Source: a virus. From it: a DNA stretch of 22,412 nt. A program made the translations under genes and the position numbers. Under the pieces are notes generated by a model. It was not told where the DNA came from. It saw only the letters and a program-made list of their open reading frames with translations, and did not search any database. The DNA lies in the IMG/VR virus record IMGVR_UViG_3300032050_000048, positions 72,476 through 94,887 of that record; one strand, 5' to 3'. Below, piece after piece: positions 8,446-16,262 of this stretch. Numbering within the stretch: the first letter of the stretch is position 1; the number at the start of each line of letters is the position of its first letter.

Positions 8446-9183
8446 ATGAGTAATTATAAAATTTTATCACCAAGTGAAACTGGAAAGGGTATTCTAATTG
8501 AGTACGATGCCGGATATATCAACCCTAAAGTAACTCAAAATAGTTATATAATGGAAAATAAAAGTTTCCTTGATCACTCAAAACCATTTGAGTTCTACGC
8601 TGTATTACAAAAATACAATACGCCAAATAGAAACGGTAGAGTATATCCTGAAGATATTTTAAAAAGAGAAGCTGAAAATTATAAAAAGATGATTGAAAGA
8701 GGAACTTCTCTTTCTGAATTAAATCACCCAGAATCTTCTCTTATTGATCTTGACCGGGTATCACACATTATAACCGAAGTATGGTGGGAAGGAAATGTTC
8801 TTATGGGTAAATTAAAATTGCTTACAAGTCCAGGATTTCACGAAAGGGGAGTTTGTTCCACAAAAGGTGATTTGGCAGCAAACTACTTAAGACAAGGTGT
8901 TACTTTGGGTATTTCATCTCGTGGAGTTGGTTCACTTAAAAAAGTTGGTGAAACAAATGAGGTACAAAAAGATTTTGAATTAATTTGTTTTGACCTTGTA
9001 TCATCTCCCTCAACTCCTGGTGCATATCTTTTCTTAAATAAAGATGATAGAATGAATTATGAGGAGAATCTTGATGAGGAAAAGAAAATGCAATCAACAA
9101 GAAGTAGTGAAATGGATGATGCTTCAGCAATTGATAAATCAAAAAAATTAATGGATAAATTATCCGCTTTTCTTGATAAATAA
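8446..9183 (+). CDS. Prohead core maturation protease (T4 gp21-like)
   Basis: Serine protease that degrades the scaffold and trims the capsid protein during prohead maturation. The 245-residue length fits the gp21 family. Typical blocks are present: FYAVLQKYNTPNRNGRVYP (around 50-68), SELNHPESS with candidate catalytic His94, the GISSRGVGS block with candidate nucleophile Ser157/158, and ICFDLVSSPSTPGAYLF (180-196). The C-terminal 50 residues are charged and helical and may be a self-cleaved or scaffold-interacting tail. It lies just upstream of a small gene, the scaffold and the major capsid protein, as in T4 (21-22-23). Confident by motifs and gene order. Confidence 0.93.
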   Translation: MSNYKILSPSETGKGILIEYDAGYINPKVTQNSYIMENKSFLDHSKPFEFYAVLQKYNTPNRNGRVYPEDILKREAENYKKMIERGTSLSELNHPESSLIDLDRVSHIITEVWWEGNVLMGKLKLLTSPGFHERGVCSTKGDLAANYLRQGVTLGISSRGVGSLKKVGETNEVQKDFELICFDLVSSPSTPGAYLFLNKDDRMNYEENLDEEKKMQSTRSSEMDDASAIDKSKKLMDKLSAFLDK

Positions 9184-9218
9184 AAATAGTTGTTCTATAA
9201 TTAATTAAAATAAAAATT

Positions 9219-9434
9219 ATGGAACAAGGAGAAAAATATTTTGTAGCAAAAATTACTTCAGATTTACTTGATAGTGAATCCGGTAGAGTTAAAAAAGTTA
9301 AAGAAGAAAAATTAGTTTTGGGATATACACCAACAGATGTAGAGGCAAAGGTTACCAAGATTTATGAAAACTACACAATGGATTGGAGAATCACTTCAAT
9401 TACAGAAAGTAAAATTGATGAGGTAATTGAATAA
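9219..9434 (+). CDS. Small DUF4494-like protein (71 aa)
   Basis: The ATG at 9219 follows an A/T-rich leader. The pattern YFVAKI, then GRVKKVKEEKLVLGYTPTDVEAKV, then ITSITESKIDEVIE resembles DUF4494, a small family of Bacteroidota and their phages with a G..KKV.E.YLV...SFTEAE signature. The family assignment is from remembered pattern, not a search. Biochemical function is unknown. It lies between the protease and the scaffold and is closed by a strong terminator, so it ends the portal-protease transcription unit. Confidence 0.65.
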   Translation: MEQGEKYFVAKITSDLLDSESGRVKKVKEEKLVLGYTPTDVEAKVTKIYENYTMDWRITSITESKIDEVIE

Positions 9435-9459
9435 AATACAATTTATTTAAAAATACTTG

Positions 9460-9490
9460 AAGGATGGACAAATGTTCATCCTTTTTTGTT
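9460..9490 (+). terminator. Intrinsic terminator before the scaffold gene
   Basis: A 10-bp stem AAGGATGGAC / GTTCATCCTT (one G-U pair) with loop AAAT is followed directly by TTTTGTTTTAT. This is a textbook rho-independent terminator on the + strand. It ends the upstream operon before the highly expressed scaffold and capsid genes. Confidence 0.88.
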
Positions 9491-9525
9491 TTATATCACG
9501 CAAAACGAATTTTTTCATTTTTGTT

Positions 9526-9543
9526 AGTATTTATTGTTAATAG
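9526..9543 (+). promoter_or_regulatory. Candidate phage promoter: TATTTATTGTTAATA element before scaffold
   Basis: AGTATTTATTGTTAATAG lies downstream of a terminator and ahead of the scaffold ATG at 9555. The 15-base core TATTTATTGTTAATA recurs exactly at 13085-13099, before the first secreted-protein gene. Position right after a terminator and exact recurrence favour a phage-specific promoter. Confidence 0.5.
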
Positions 9544-9554
9544 AAAACAAAATA

Positions 9555-11039
9555 ATGACAAAAAATAAAAATGTTATTGAAGAGGCGTTACTTCAGATTT
9601 CAAATCTGGAGGAGTCTCTTAACAAGAATGCAGAAGGAATACTTTCTTCAACAATGAAGGAAGAAATCAGTTCATTAGTAAAAGAATCTCTTAAAGAACA
9701 AGATGAGGTTGAAGACGATGAGGTTGATATTGAGGACACGGATGTTGATACAGATGTGGAAGATATTGATACTGATAATTTAGATGTTGATGATTCCGAA
9801 GAAGAAGATGACATGCTTGGCATGGATGACACAGAAGATGATTTTGAAATGGAATTTGATACTGATACAGAAGATGACACAATTGATTTAACCGGAGCTT
9901 CAGACGAAGAAGTTTTAACTGTGTTTAAAGCAATGGGAGATAATGATGGTGTTATTGTAAAAAAAGATGACAAAATGATACATCTATCAGATACAGAAAA
10001 TGATACCGAATATCTGATACAATTAGGTGAATCTGAAATGGATGATTTTTCTGAAGTGAATGATTTTTCTGAAATGGGTTCCGATGAAGAATTGGAAGAA
10101 CTCTATTCAAGAGAAGTTGATGATTTTGATTTTTACTTTTCTAAAGACGAAGAGAAAGATGAAGATGAATTTTCTTTTGATGATGAAGAAGAGGAAGATG
10201 AATTTTCTTTTGATGATGAAGAAGAGGATGATGAATTTTCTTTTGATGATGAAGAAGAGGATGAAATTATCTTTGAACTTGAGTTAGACGATACTGAGTT
10301 AGAAGACGAAATCGGCGTAGAAGAGTCAATTTACGAATCTAAAAAATCAATTAAACCTAAAGGTATCGGAATGGGTAACGCATCTAAATTCAAATATGAC
10401 AAGAAACCTAATATGGGTGGTGGATTTAAAACAGTTAAAAAATCTGCTAACAAAACTATGGGTACTGGTAAAGCAAAATTTGAATACAAAGAAGGTGCTA
10501 ACCTTGATGGTAAAATGAAAAAAGTTGAAGGTAAAAAAACTGAAACTAAAGAAGCGTCAAGAACATTGGCTAATGGCAAGTATTGGGGTAGAGAAGGTTT
10601 ACCAAAACCAAAAGCGGCACCAAGACATTTAAGAAAAGAAGGTACTGAAGAATTAGAAGTTTTGAGAGCAAAAAATGAAGAATACAGAAAAGCTCTTGAT
10701 CTATTCAGAACTAAATTAAATGAGGTTGCCATATTTAACTCAAATCTTGCTTATGCAACTAGATTGTTTACAGAACATTCAACAACAAAACAAGAAAAGA
10801 TTAATATTCTTAGAAGATTTGACAATGTTGATACTTTAAAAGAATCAAAAAATCTTTACAAATCTATCAAGGATGAATTAGGATCTCCAAAATCTACGGA
10901 AAATACAATCACAGAATCATTTGAGAGAACAGTCTCTAAAACACCAAGTACTGGTTCGGCTGCTAACTTAATTGAGTCTAAAACGTATGAAAATCCACAA
11001 TTTTTGAGAATGAAAGACTTGATGGGAAAAATAAAATAA
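9555..11039 (+). CDS. Prohead scaffold/core protein, highly acidic (T4 gp22-like role)
   Basis: Start chosen at ATG 9555 (MTKNKNV, 494 aa); an in-frame TTG at 9534 lies inside the promoter-like motif and is unlikely. The N-terminal helix is followed by a very acidic Asp/Glu region (about 50-260) interrupted by a small folded-looking segment (about 115-160). Three perfect or near-perfect 11-residue repeats DEFSFDDEEEE occupy 204-236. Next come a basic Gly/Lys segment (about 270-370) and a helical C-terminal part (about 375-460, ending in the TRLFTEHSTTKQEKINILRR area). Position between protease and capsid protein is that of T4 gp22, which fills the prohead and is digested by the protease. Scaffold identity is inferred from context, acidity and helical C-terminus. 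Confidence 0.82.
   Translation: MTKNKNVIEEALLQISNLEESLNKNAEGILSSTMKEEISSLVKESLKEQDEVEDDEVDIEDTDVDTDVEDIDTDNLDVDDSEEEDDMLGMDDTEDDFEMEFDTDTEDDTIDLTGASDEEVLTVFKAMGDNDGVIVKKDDKMIHLSDTENDTEYLIQLGESEMDDFSEVNDFSEMGSDEELEELYSREVDDFDFYFSKDEEKDEDEFSFDDEEEEDEFSFDDEEEDDEFSFDDEEEDEIIFELELDDTELEDEIGVEESIYESKKSIKPKGIGMGNASKFKYDKKPNMGGGFKTVKKSANKTMGTGKAKFEYKEGANLDGKMKKVEGKKTETKEASRTLANGKYWGREGLPKPKAAPRHLRKEGTEELEVLRAKNEEYRKALDLFRTKLNEVAIFNSNLAYATRLFTEHSTTKQEKINILRRFDNVDTLKESKNLYKSIKDELGSPKSTENTITESFERTVSKTPSTGSAANLIESKTYENPQFLRMKDLMGKIK
10164..10262 (+). repeat. Three tandem 33-bp repeats in the scaffold gene
   Basis: Units at 10164-10196, 10197-10229 and 10230-10262 encode DEFSFDDEEE(E/D). The units are almost identical in DNA, differing at the final codon (GAA or GAT), which indicates recent slippage or unequal recombination. 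Confidence 0.93.
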
Positions 11040-11056
11040 ACTTTTTAAAAGTACAT

Positions 11057-11072
11057 AGTATTTATTAAATAC
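11057..11072 (+). promoter_or_regulatory. TATTTAT-type motif upstream of the major capsid gene
   Basis: AGTATTTATTAAATAC lies in the 58-base gap between scaffold and major capsid genes, followed by an A-rich leader (AAAAAAAAAGAAAATG). No Shine-Dalgarno is present. The promoter role is inferred. Confidence 0.4.
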
Positions 11073-11097
11073 ATAAAATAAATTAAAAAAAAAGAAA

Positions 11098-12954
11098 ATG
11101 GGAGCATTATTAGAATCTGGTCTTGTTGGTAACATCGGTCTTAAGCACCTTAAAGTTATCAAAGAAGATACAATTAACAAATGGGATAAATTAGGATTCC
11201 TTGATGGACTTAAAGGTCATCTAAAAGAGAACGTGGCTCAGTTATATGAGAACCAAGCATCTCACCTAATTAACGAAGCAACTTCAGAAGGTTCAAACGG
11301 AGCTTTTGAAACGGTTGTTTTCCCTATCGTTAGAAGAGTTTTCTCTAAATTGTTAGCTAACGATATCGTATCAGTACAAGCTATGAACTTACCAATTGGT
11401 AAATTGTTCTACTTTGTACCTCGTATCCAAGGATATAACCCAAATGAAGCTGGTAGTGTTCACTATCCACCAATTGGTTCTCCTGAAGCGGTTAATGGTG
11501 GTTATAACGTACCGGGTCAAGGTTACCCAGGAGCTGATACAGCACCTAACGCTAACGCACCTTTCTCAAAAAATCTTTATGATTTATTCTACGAAGGAGC
11601 TGAGCCAGGATTGGATCCTGCTGGTCTATTTGATTATTCTAAAGGTCGTTTTTCTGCTATCACGGCAGCGGCTACTGTTGTAAAATGGTCAAATGGTGAC
11701 TTAGTTGATGCTAACAATGACGACGCTGCTTATGTTGGTAACACAAGAAAAGTTCTTATCAAACTTTGTGGGTGGAGTAACATCCCAGGTGCTGGTAAAC
11801 TTATCGGACCTGACGGAAATGAAATTGATACAGAATCTTTCCTTTCTGACCTTAAAATCCTTACTAATACAGGATTAGGATTTGATGCTGCTAACGTATG
11901 TCCAGTTCCTACAGTTGGTGCATCACCACTTTTATTTAGAGTTGTAACTCAAAAATATGGTAAAGGAATTGTTGACTATGGTAGTCAATATCAAACTACA
12001 TTCCCAGTTGATGGAAATGGTGGTTCTTTTAACAATATCTGTAACGCTAATGGTTGTATCATTCTTGAAGTAGATCTTTCTTGTCCTGCTTGTGCATCTT
12101 GTGGTGACACTTCACTTGATGGGTACACTGGTTCTACTCTTTCTGCTATCACATCTGCAACATCATTTACTGCTGTTTGGAGACGTTACGAAGAACTAGA
12201 GTTTGAAGAAAAAATCGGAGAGGTTTCTTTTGACCTTGAGTCTGTTACAGTATCAGTTACTGAAAGAAAATTAAGAGCACAATGGTCTCCAGAGCTTGCT
12301 CAAGACGTTGCGGCATTCCATAACATTGATGCTGAAGCTGAGCTTACTGCTCTTCTTTCAGAACAAGTTGCTGCGGAAATTGACCGTGAAATCCTAAGAG
12401 ACCTTCGTAAAGGTGCTGCATGGAACCTACGTTGGGATTACAATGGATGGAGAAGATTGTCTTTGACTACTTCTTACACACAGAAAGACTGGAACCAAAC
12501 GTTGATTACAGCAATCAACCAGTTGTCTGCACAAATCCACAAGTCTACACTTAGAGGTGGTGCTAACTGGATTGTTGTTTCTTCTGAAGTTTCAGCTATC
12601 TTTGACGATTTAGAATACTTCCACGTATCTAACGCGTCTCCTGAGCAAGACCAATACAATATGGGTATTGAAAGAGTTGGTACTCTTGCTGGACGTTACC
12701 AAGTTTATCGTGATCCTTACTTCCCACCAAACACAATCTTGTTGGGTCACAAAGGAACATCATTGTTAGACACTGGATACATCTACGCACCATACGTACC
12801 TCTTCAGTTAACACCTACAATGTACAACCCATTCAACTTCACACCTATCAAAGGTATTATGACAAGATACGCTAAGAAAATGGTTAACAACCGTTTCTAC
12901 GCTCGTATCACTGTTGATGGAGTTCGTACATTTGATTTAAGAGAATTGAGATAA
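11098..12954 (+). CDS. Major capsid protein (T4 gp23-like)
   Basis: A 618-residue HK97-fold capsid subunit of the T4 gp23 group. Recognisable blocks are GAFETVVFPIVRRVF (68-82), RRYEELEFEEKIGEVSFDLE, RAQWSPELAQDVAAFHNIDA, the AEIDREILRDLR helix, NWIVVSSEVSAIF, GRYQVYRDPYFPPNTILLGH and the C-terminal PYVPLQLTPTMYNPFNFTP to MTRYAKKMVNNRFYARI. An L-I-N-E sequence ending at Glu60 fits the (L/I)xE rule of gp21-type proteases and lies close to T4's Glu65 cleavage point, so mature protein may start at Ala61. A Cys cluster (C315, C320, C329, C332, C335) lies in a likely surface insertion. Codons look better-optimised than in neighbours. A strong terminator follows. No gp24-like vertex gene is seen. 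Confidence 0.96.
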   Translation: MGALLESGLVGNIGLKHLKVIKEDTINKWDKLGFLDGLKGHLKENVAQLYENQASHLINEATSEGSNGAFETVVFPIVRRVFSKLLANDIVSVQAMNLPIGKLFYFVPRIQGYNPNEAGSVHYPPIGSPEAVNGGYNVPGQGYPGADTAPNANAPFSKNLYDLFYEGAEPGLDPAGLFDYSKGRFSAITAAATVVKWSNGDLVDANNDDAAYVGNTRKVLIKLCGWSNIPGAGKLIGPDGNEIDTESFLSDLKILTNTGLGFDAANVCPVPTVGASPLLFRVVTQKYGKGIVDYGSQYQTTFPVDGNGGSFNNICNANGCIILEVDLSCPACASCGDTSLDGYTGSTLSAITSATSFTAVWRRYEELEFEEKIGEVSFDLESVTVSVTERKLRAQWSPELAQDVAAFHNIDAEAELTALLSEQVAAEIDREILRDLRKGAAWNLRWDYNGWRRLSLTTSYTQKDWNQTLITAINQLSAQIHKSTLRGGANWIVVSSEVSAIFDDLEYFHVSNASPEQDQYNMGIERVGTLAGRYQVYRDPYFPPNTILLGHKGTSLLDTGYIYAPYVPLQLTPTMYNPFNFTPIKGIMTRYAKKMVNNRFYARITVDGVRTFDLRELR

Positions 12955-12975
12955 TCAAAACTTAAATAACCCTTG

Positions 12976-13009
12976 AAAAGGTCAGAGAAATCTGACCTTT
13001 TTTTATTTT
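12976..13009 (+). terminator. Intrinsic terminator after the major capsid gene
   Basis: A perfect 11-bp stem AAAAGGTCAGA / TCTGACCTTTT closes a GAAA tetraloop and runs into TTTATTTTG. It is the strongest terminator in the window and isolates the capsid gene from the secreted-protein block. Confidence 0.93.
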
Positions 13010-13020
13010 GTTAAATAAAA

Positions 13021-13034
13021 TATCATATATGATA
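13021..13034. promoter_or_regulatory. 14-bp perfect palindrome, possible operator
   Basis: TATCATATATGATA is its own reverse complement and sits between the capsid terminator and the first secreted-protein gene. It may be a binding site for a dimeric regulator, but AT-rich palindromes also arise by chance. Confidence 0.3.
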
Positions 13035-13083
13035 AGTTATTGTTAATAATTAAATAAATCATTACATTCTTTAACCTTTTTAT

Positions 13084-13099
13084 CTATTTATTGTTAATA
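13084..13099 (+). promoter_or_regulatory. Candidate phage promoter before the secreted-protein block
   Basis: CTATTTATTGTTAATA abuts the ATG at 13099 and contains the same 15-base core as the element before the scaffold gene (9528-9542). A partial copy, ATTGTTAATA, also lies at 13039-13048. If it is a promoter, the transcript from here would be nearly leaderless or start upstream; it could also be a leader or initiation element. Confidence 0.45.
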
Positions 13100-14100
13100 T
13101 GAAAAAGTTTTTTTTATTTTTTTTAATAGTTTTTTTCCCACCATTTTTATTTTCACAAACTTTAATAAAATACGACTATATTGAATCATTCAATTGGTTA
13201 GGCGGATGGTCAGTTGGGTATGGAAATAATACCGGTTATTACGCCAACGCGTTTGTTAGTAGTACATCATCAGCAGCTTTAATCGGTACCGGTAATGGAA
13301 CGTCAAACATTGAAGAAGGGGTCTATGTTTTACCAAATATCACAGGATTAGACCAAGGATTTGAGTATGAATTTAGATTTAGATTAGGGTCTTATAAATT
13401 TGGTTCATCGTCATCTTTAAGTGCTGGTGTTGATATTGCCGATTACGTATTACTTTATATTAGTACCGATAATACTACTTTGGTTCAAGAGATAAAAATT
13501 AATGGTTATGATAATGCGTTATGGAATTACAACACAACATTAATACAAAAAACAGCAAGCGGGACACTCACAACATATTCAGCACAAAACGGAACTTATT
13601 CTGATATACGTTTAAAATTTACAAACGTAACACAATTTACCGCAAGAGTTTATGTTAGAGTTAATTCCGTAGGTGAAGAATGGTGGTTAGATAATTTTGA
13701 ATTGTGGCAAATGACAACCCCATTACCGGTAAGTTTAATCTCTTTTGAAGGAGATAGAGATAGTTTATGGTGGGACATATATTCAGAATATAATAATGAC
13801 TATTACACAATATTACACTCAATGGATGGGTATAATTTTGAACCAAAATATAATGTACCATCTGAAGGTAAACATAAATATTCAATTAGAAATACGATTG
13901 GTTCTGGATATTTTATTTTAAGACAAACAGATTATGATGGTAAATTTGAAAATCTTAGTATTATCTACATTAAAGAACATAAGAATAGAATACTTATAAA
14001 AATCACAAATTTAATGGGACAAGCGGTGTTAAATATGAAAGAAGGTGAAATATATTTACTTATATATGATGATGGTTTTATAGAAAAAACTATGAAATAA
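13099..14100 (+). CDS. Secreted CBM-like protein with short T9SS-like C-terminal domain
   Basis: 333 residues. A Sec signal peptide (1-19, very Phe-rich, ending LFSQ) is followed by a beta-sandwich, carbohydrate-binding-module-like region (about 25-205, ending EEWWLDNFEL). Next is a domain beginning PLPVSLISFEGD (209-220) with NNDYYTILHSMDGYNFE and YFILRQTDYDGKFE. That region is a standard penultimate domain of Bacteroidota T9SS cargo (LPVELISF...NDYFTIERS.DG...YYRLKQTDFDG). The last 35 residues (ITNLMGQ...LLIYDDGFIEKTMK) resemble the final strands of a type A sorting domain, lacking the usual YPNP start. This implies export by Sec and then T9SS to the cell surface or medium. Ligand and role are unknown. 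The gene begins with long T tracts. A phage-type promoter element precedes it. Confidence 0.85.
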   Translation: MKKFFLFFLIVFFPPFLFSQTLIKYDYIESFNWLGGWSVGYGNNTGYYANAFVSSTSSAALIGTGNGTSNIEEGVYVLPNITGLDQGFEYEFRFRLGSYKFGSSSSLSAGVDIADYVLLYISTDNTTLVQEIKINGYDNALWNYNTTLIQKTASGTLTTYSAQNGTYSDIRLKFTNVTQFTARVYVRVNSVGEEWWLDNFELWQMTTPLPVSLISFEGDRDSLWWDIYSEYNNDYYTILHSMDGYNFEPKYNVPSEGKHKYSIRNTIGSGYFILRQTDYDGKFENLSIIYIKEHKNRILIKITNLMGQAVLNMKEGEIYLLIYDDGFIEKTMK

Positions 14101-14271
14101 ACTATCATACAAAATTTTACCCCATTTAAGTATTTTTACCTAACCATTCGTATGTAGTACTTATACTACTATAGAGCGTACCCCTTAATTTAAAAATACT
14201 ATACCCCCCACAAAAGGACTTTATACCATTATATGACTAACTATGTGTATACAATAAAAAATATACACATT

Positions 14272-16257
14272 ATGAAAAATTTAATAGTAACAATTTTAAC
14301 AATTTTAACAACAACAATTAGTGTCTTATCTCAGGACAACGTATGGGTAAAAATCCCAAATTATGAATCAAAAAGAACTGAGGTTTTAAATTCAATCTCA
14401 GACCTTAGTATTACAGAAATAAAAAAGGCGTTTCCATCATCACATAATTCTGAATTACAACAAGTTTATCAAATAAATTGTAATTGTGATGTTAATGAAT
14501 TACTAGTAAGAACTTCTAAAAATAATAATTTTGTTAAACCTGAATTAGGTCCTGAATATAAAACTCTTGACACCCCAAACGACATCTCAGTTTTTATGTA
14601 CGATTACGCACTTAATTCAATAAACGCTGAACAAGCTTGGGATATCACACACGGAGATACTTCAGTAGTTATTGCTATTACAGATGCAAACTATTACCAC
14701 AATCACGAAGATCTTGGTGGTAAAATTACTTATAGAACAATTGACAACTATAGTACTGATTATACTCATGGTACCGCGGTAGCTATAACAGCTGCAGGTA
14801 ACACAAATAATTTCGCCGGTAAAAGTTCAATTGGTTACAATTCAAAGTTACAACTAAGAGTTATGGATTATAATGAATTACTTGAAGCAACTTATTCAGG
14901 AGCAAGAGTAATAAACGCTAGTTGGGCTTCTAGTTGTTATTTTAACTATTACGCACAACAAGTTATAAATGAGGTTCATAACAACGGTTCTGTTATAATA
15001 GCAGCCGCTGGTAACGGAAGTACTTGTGGTGGGTCAGTAAACGAAGTTTATCCTGCATCATACGAACACGTAATTTCAGTTACATCTGTTGGACCGAACA
15101 ACAATCACGAAAGATTCATCGGCAACCCAAATTCAACACACCAACACAATAATAAAGTAGATATTTCGGCTCCTGGATACGACATAGTGTTGTCAACATC
15201 ACCGGGTCAATATGTTACAGGAAATGGTTCTTCTTTCGCCACACCACTTGTTTCAGGAACCGTAGCTTTGATGTTATCTGTTAATCCTTGTTTAACTCCC
15301 GATCAAATTGAGTATATTCTTAAAGAAACTGCTGATAGCTCAATTTATGAAGTTAACCAAAACTATATTGGTATGTTAGGTTCAGGTAAATTAGATTCTT
15401 ATAAAGCTGTTTTAATGGCAAAAAAATTCAATACGATTGAGGGTGAACTAATAACTGATGTTAATTGTGTTGATTCAAAAAGACAGGCAAAATTTAACAA
15501 CATTACAGGTCAAGTTCCTTTATCTTTTGAATGGTCTAATGGTAGTACTAATGATAAAATAGAAGTAGATTCTACTGGTTTTTATAGTATAGAAGTTAAA
15601 GATGTTAAAGGTTGTAAATTTTACTCAGAAAGAGAAATTGAATCTTACAGTGAAATAACAACACAATCCGAAATTAATCATGTAACGTGTTATGGTTTTG
15701 AAAATGGTGGGATAAGTGTTTCAACACAAGGTGGTGATTCTACTTTAACTTATGAATGGTCAAATGGTAACACATTAAGTACTATGACAAATTTAAAACC
15801 TGGGTACTATCAGGTAAATGTAACAGACCAATCAGGGTGTGTTGTAATGGAAGATTTTACAATTAACGAACCCGAACTACTTGTTACAAGTTTAAATTAC
15901 GTACAACCAACTCAAAATACCTTTGGATCAATTGATTTAGATGTGGTTGGTGGTACTAAACCGTATAACTATCAATGGAATCATGGTGAAATTAGTGAGG
16001 ATTTAAATAGTGTGGTATCGGATTTTTATGAGGTATTAGTTACAGATGATAATGGATGTATGTCCTCTGAGAATGTAATTTTATCTAATTTAACAGAAGA
16101 AATATTAAATATAGGAGAAATAATAAACACTAATGAAAAATTAAATCCAGAAATTGTTTTAGATATGAACGGAAAACAAATTAGATTTGATAATGCCCCC
16201 GTTGGTTTTTACTTTATGGTTGAGGGTGGGGTAATAAAAAGAATATATAAAAGTTAA
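14272..16257 (+). CDS. Secreted subtilisin-like (S8) protease with SprB repeats and T9SS-like C-terminus
   Basis: Start chosen at ATG 14272, which gives a clean signal peptide (1-20, ending VLSQ); an in-frame ATG at 14233 would add 13 residues before it. After a propeptide-like region (about 21-105), the peptidase S8 domain shows Asp138 in AITDAN, His166 in THGTAVA, oxyanion Asn248 in AAAGN and Ser321 in GSSFATPLVSG, so the triad is complete. Three SprB-type repeats follow (about 397-457, 465-535, 540-605) with signatures such as YEWSNG, GYYQVNVTDQSGC and INEPE. The end (629-661: LDMNGKQ...GFYFMVEGGVIKR) resembles a type A T9SS sorting domain. The predicted product is an exported or surface-attached endopeptidase. 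Its target is unknown: host surface adhesins, competing phage receptors or external protein are all possible. Confidence 0.9.
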   Translation: MKNLIVTILTILTTTISVLSQDNVWVKIPNYESKRTEVLNSISDLSITEIKKAFPSSHNSELQQVYQINCNCDVNELLVRTSKNNNFVKPELGPEYKTLDTPNDISVFMYDYALNSINAEQAWDITHGDTSVVIAITDANYYHNHEDLGGKITYRTIDNYSTDYTHGTAVAITAAGNTNNFAGKSSIGYNSKLQLRVMDYNELLEATYSGARVINASWASSCYFNYYAQQVINEVHNNGSVIIAAAGNGSTCGGSVNEVYPASYEHVISVTSVGPNNNHERFIGNPNSTHQHNNKVDISAPGYDIVLSTSPGQYVTGNGSSFATPLVSGTVALMLSVNPCLTPDQIEYILKETADSSIYEVNQNYIGMLGSGKLDSYKAVLMAKKFNTIEGELITDVNCVDSKRQAKFNNITGQVPLSFEWSNGSTNDKIEVDSTGFYSIEVKDVKGCKFYSEREIESYSEITTQSEINHVTCYGFENGGISVSTQGGDSTLTYEWSNGNTLSTMTNLKPGYYQVNVTDQSGCVVMEDFTINEPELLVTSLNYVQPTQNTFGSIDLDVVGGTKPYNYQWNHGEISEDLNSVVSDFYEVLVTDDNGCMSSENVILSNLTEEILNIGEIINTNEKLNPEIVLDMNGKQIRFDNAPVGFYFMVEGGVIKRIYKS

Positions 16258-16262
16258 AAAAA

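Noticed and set aside
8936-9358. 140-codon - strand frame opposite the protease end and the small DUF4494-like gene
   Set aside because: Covers two supported + genes; composition is typical of antisense translation.
9534-9554. TTG start extending the scaffold by seven residues
   Set aside because: It overlaps the promoter-like TATTTATTGTTAATA element; the ATG at 9555 has the normal A-rich leader.
9593-9973. 126-codon open frame on the - strand, Ser-rich
   Set aside because: It is antisense to the Asp/Glu-rich part of the scaffold; acidic GAT/GAA codons read backwards give Ser-rich open frames. No independent start signal.
10060-10287. 75-codon + strand frame rich in Met, Lys and Leu
   Set aside because: Frame-shifted reading of the scaffold's 33-bp repeats; entirely within the gene.
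10331-10732. 133-codon - strand open frame opposite the scaffold C-terminal half
   Set aside because: Antisense to a well-supported gene, no leader or context; an artefact of codon composition.
14154-14169. Small hairpin GTAGTA-CTTA-TACTAC before the protease gene
   Set aside because: Only a 6-bp AT-rich stem, no T-run; too weak to call a terminator or operator.
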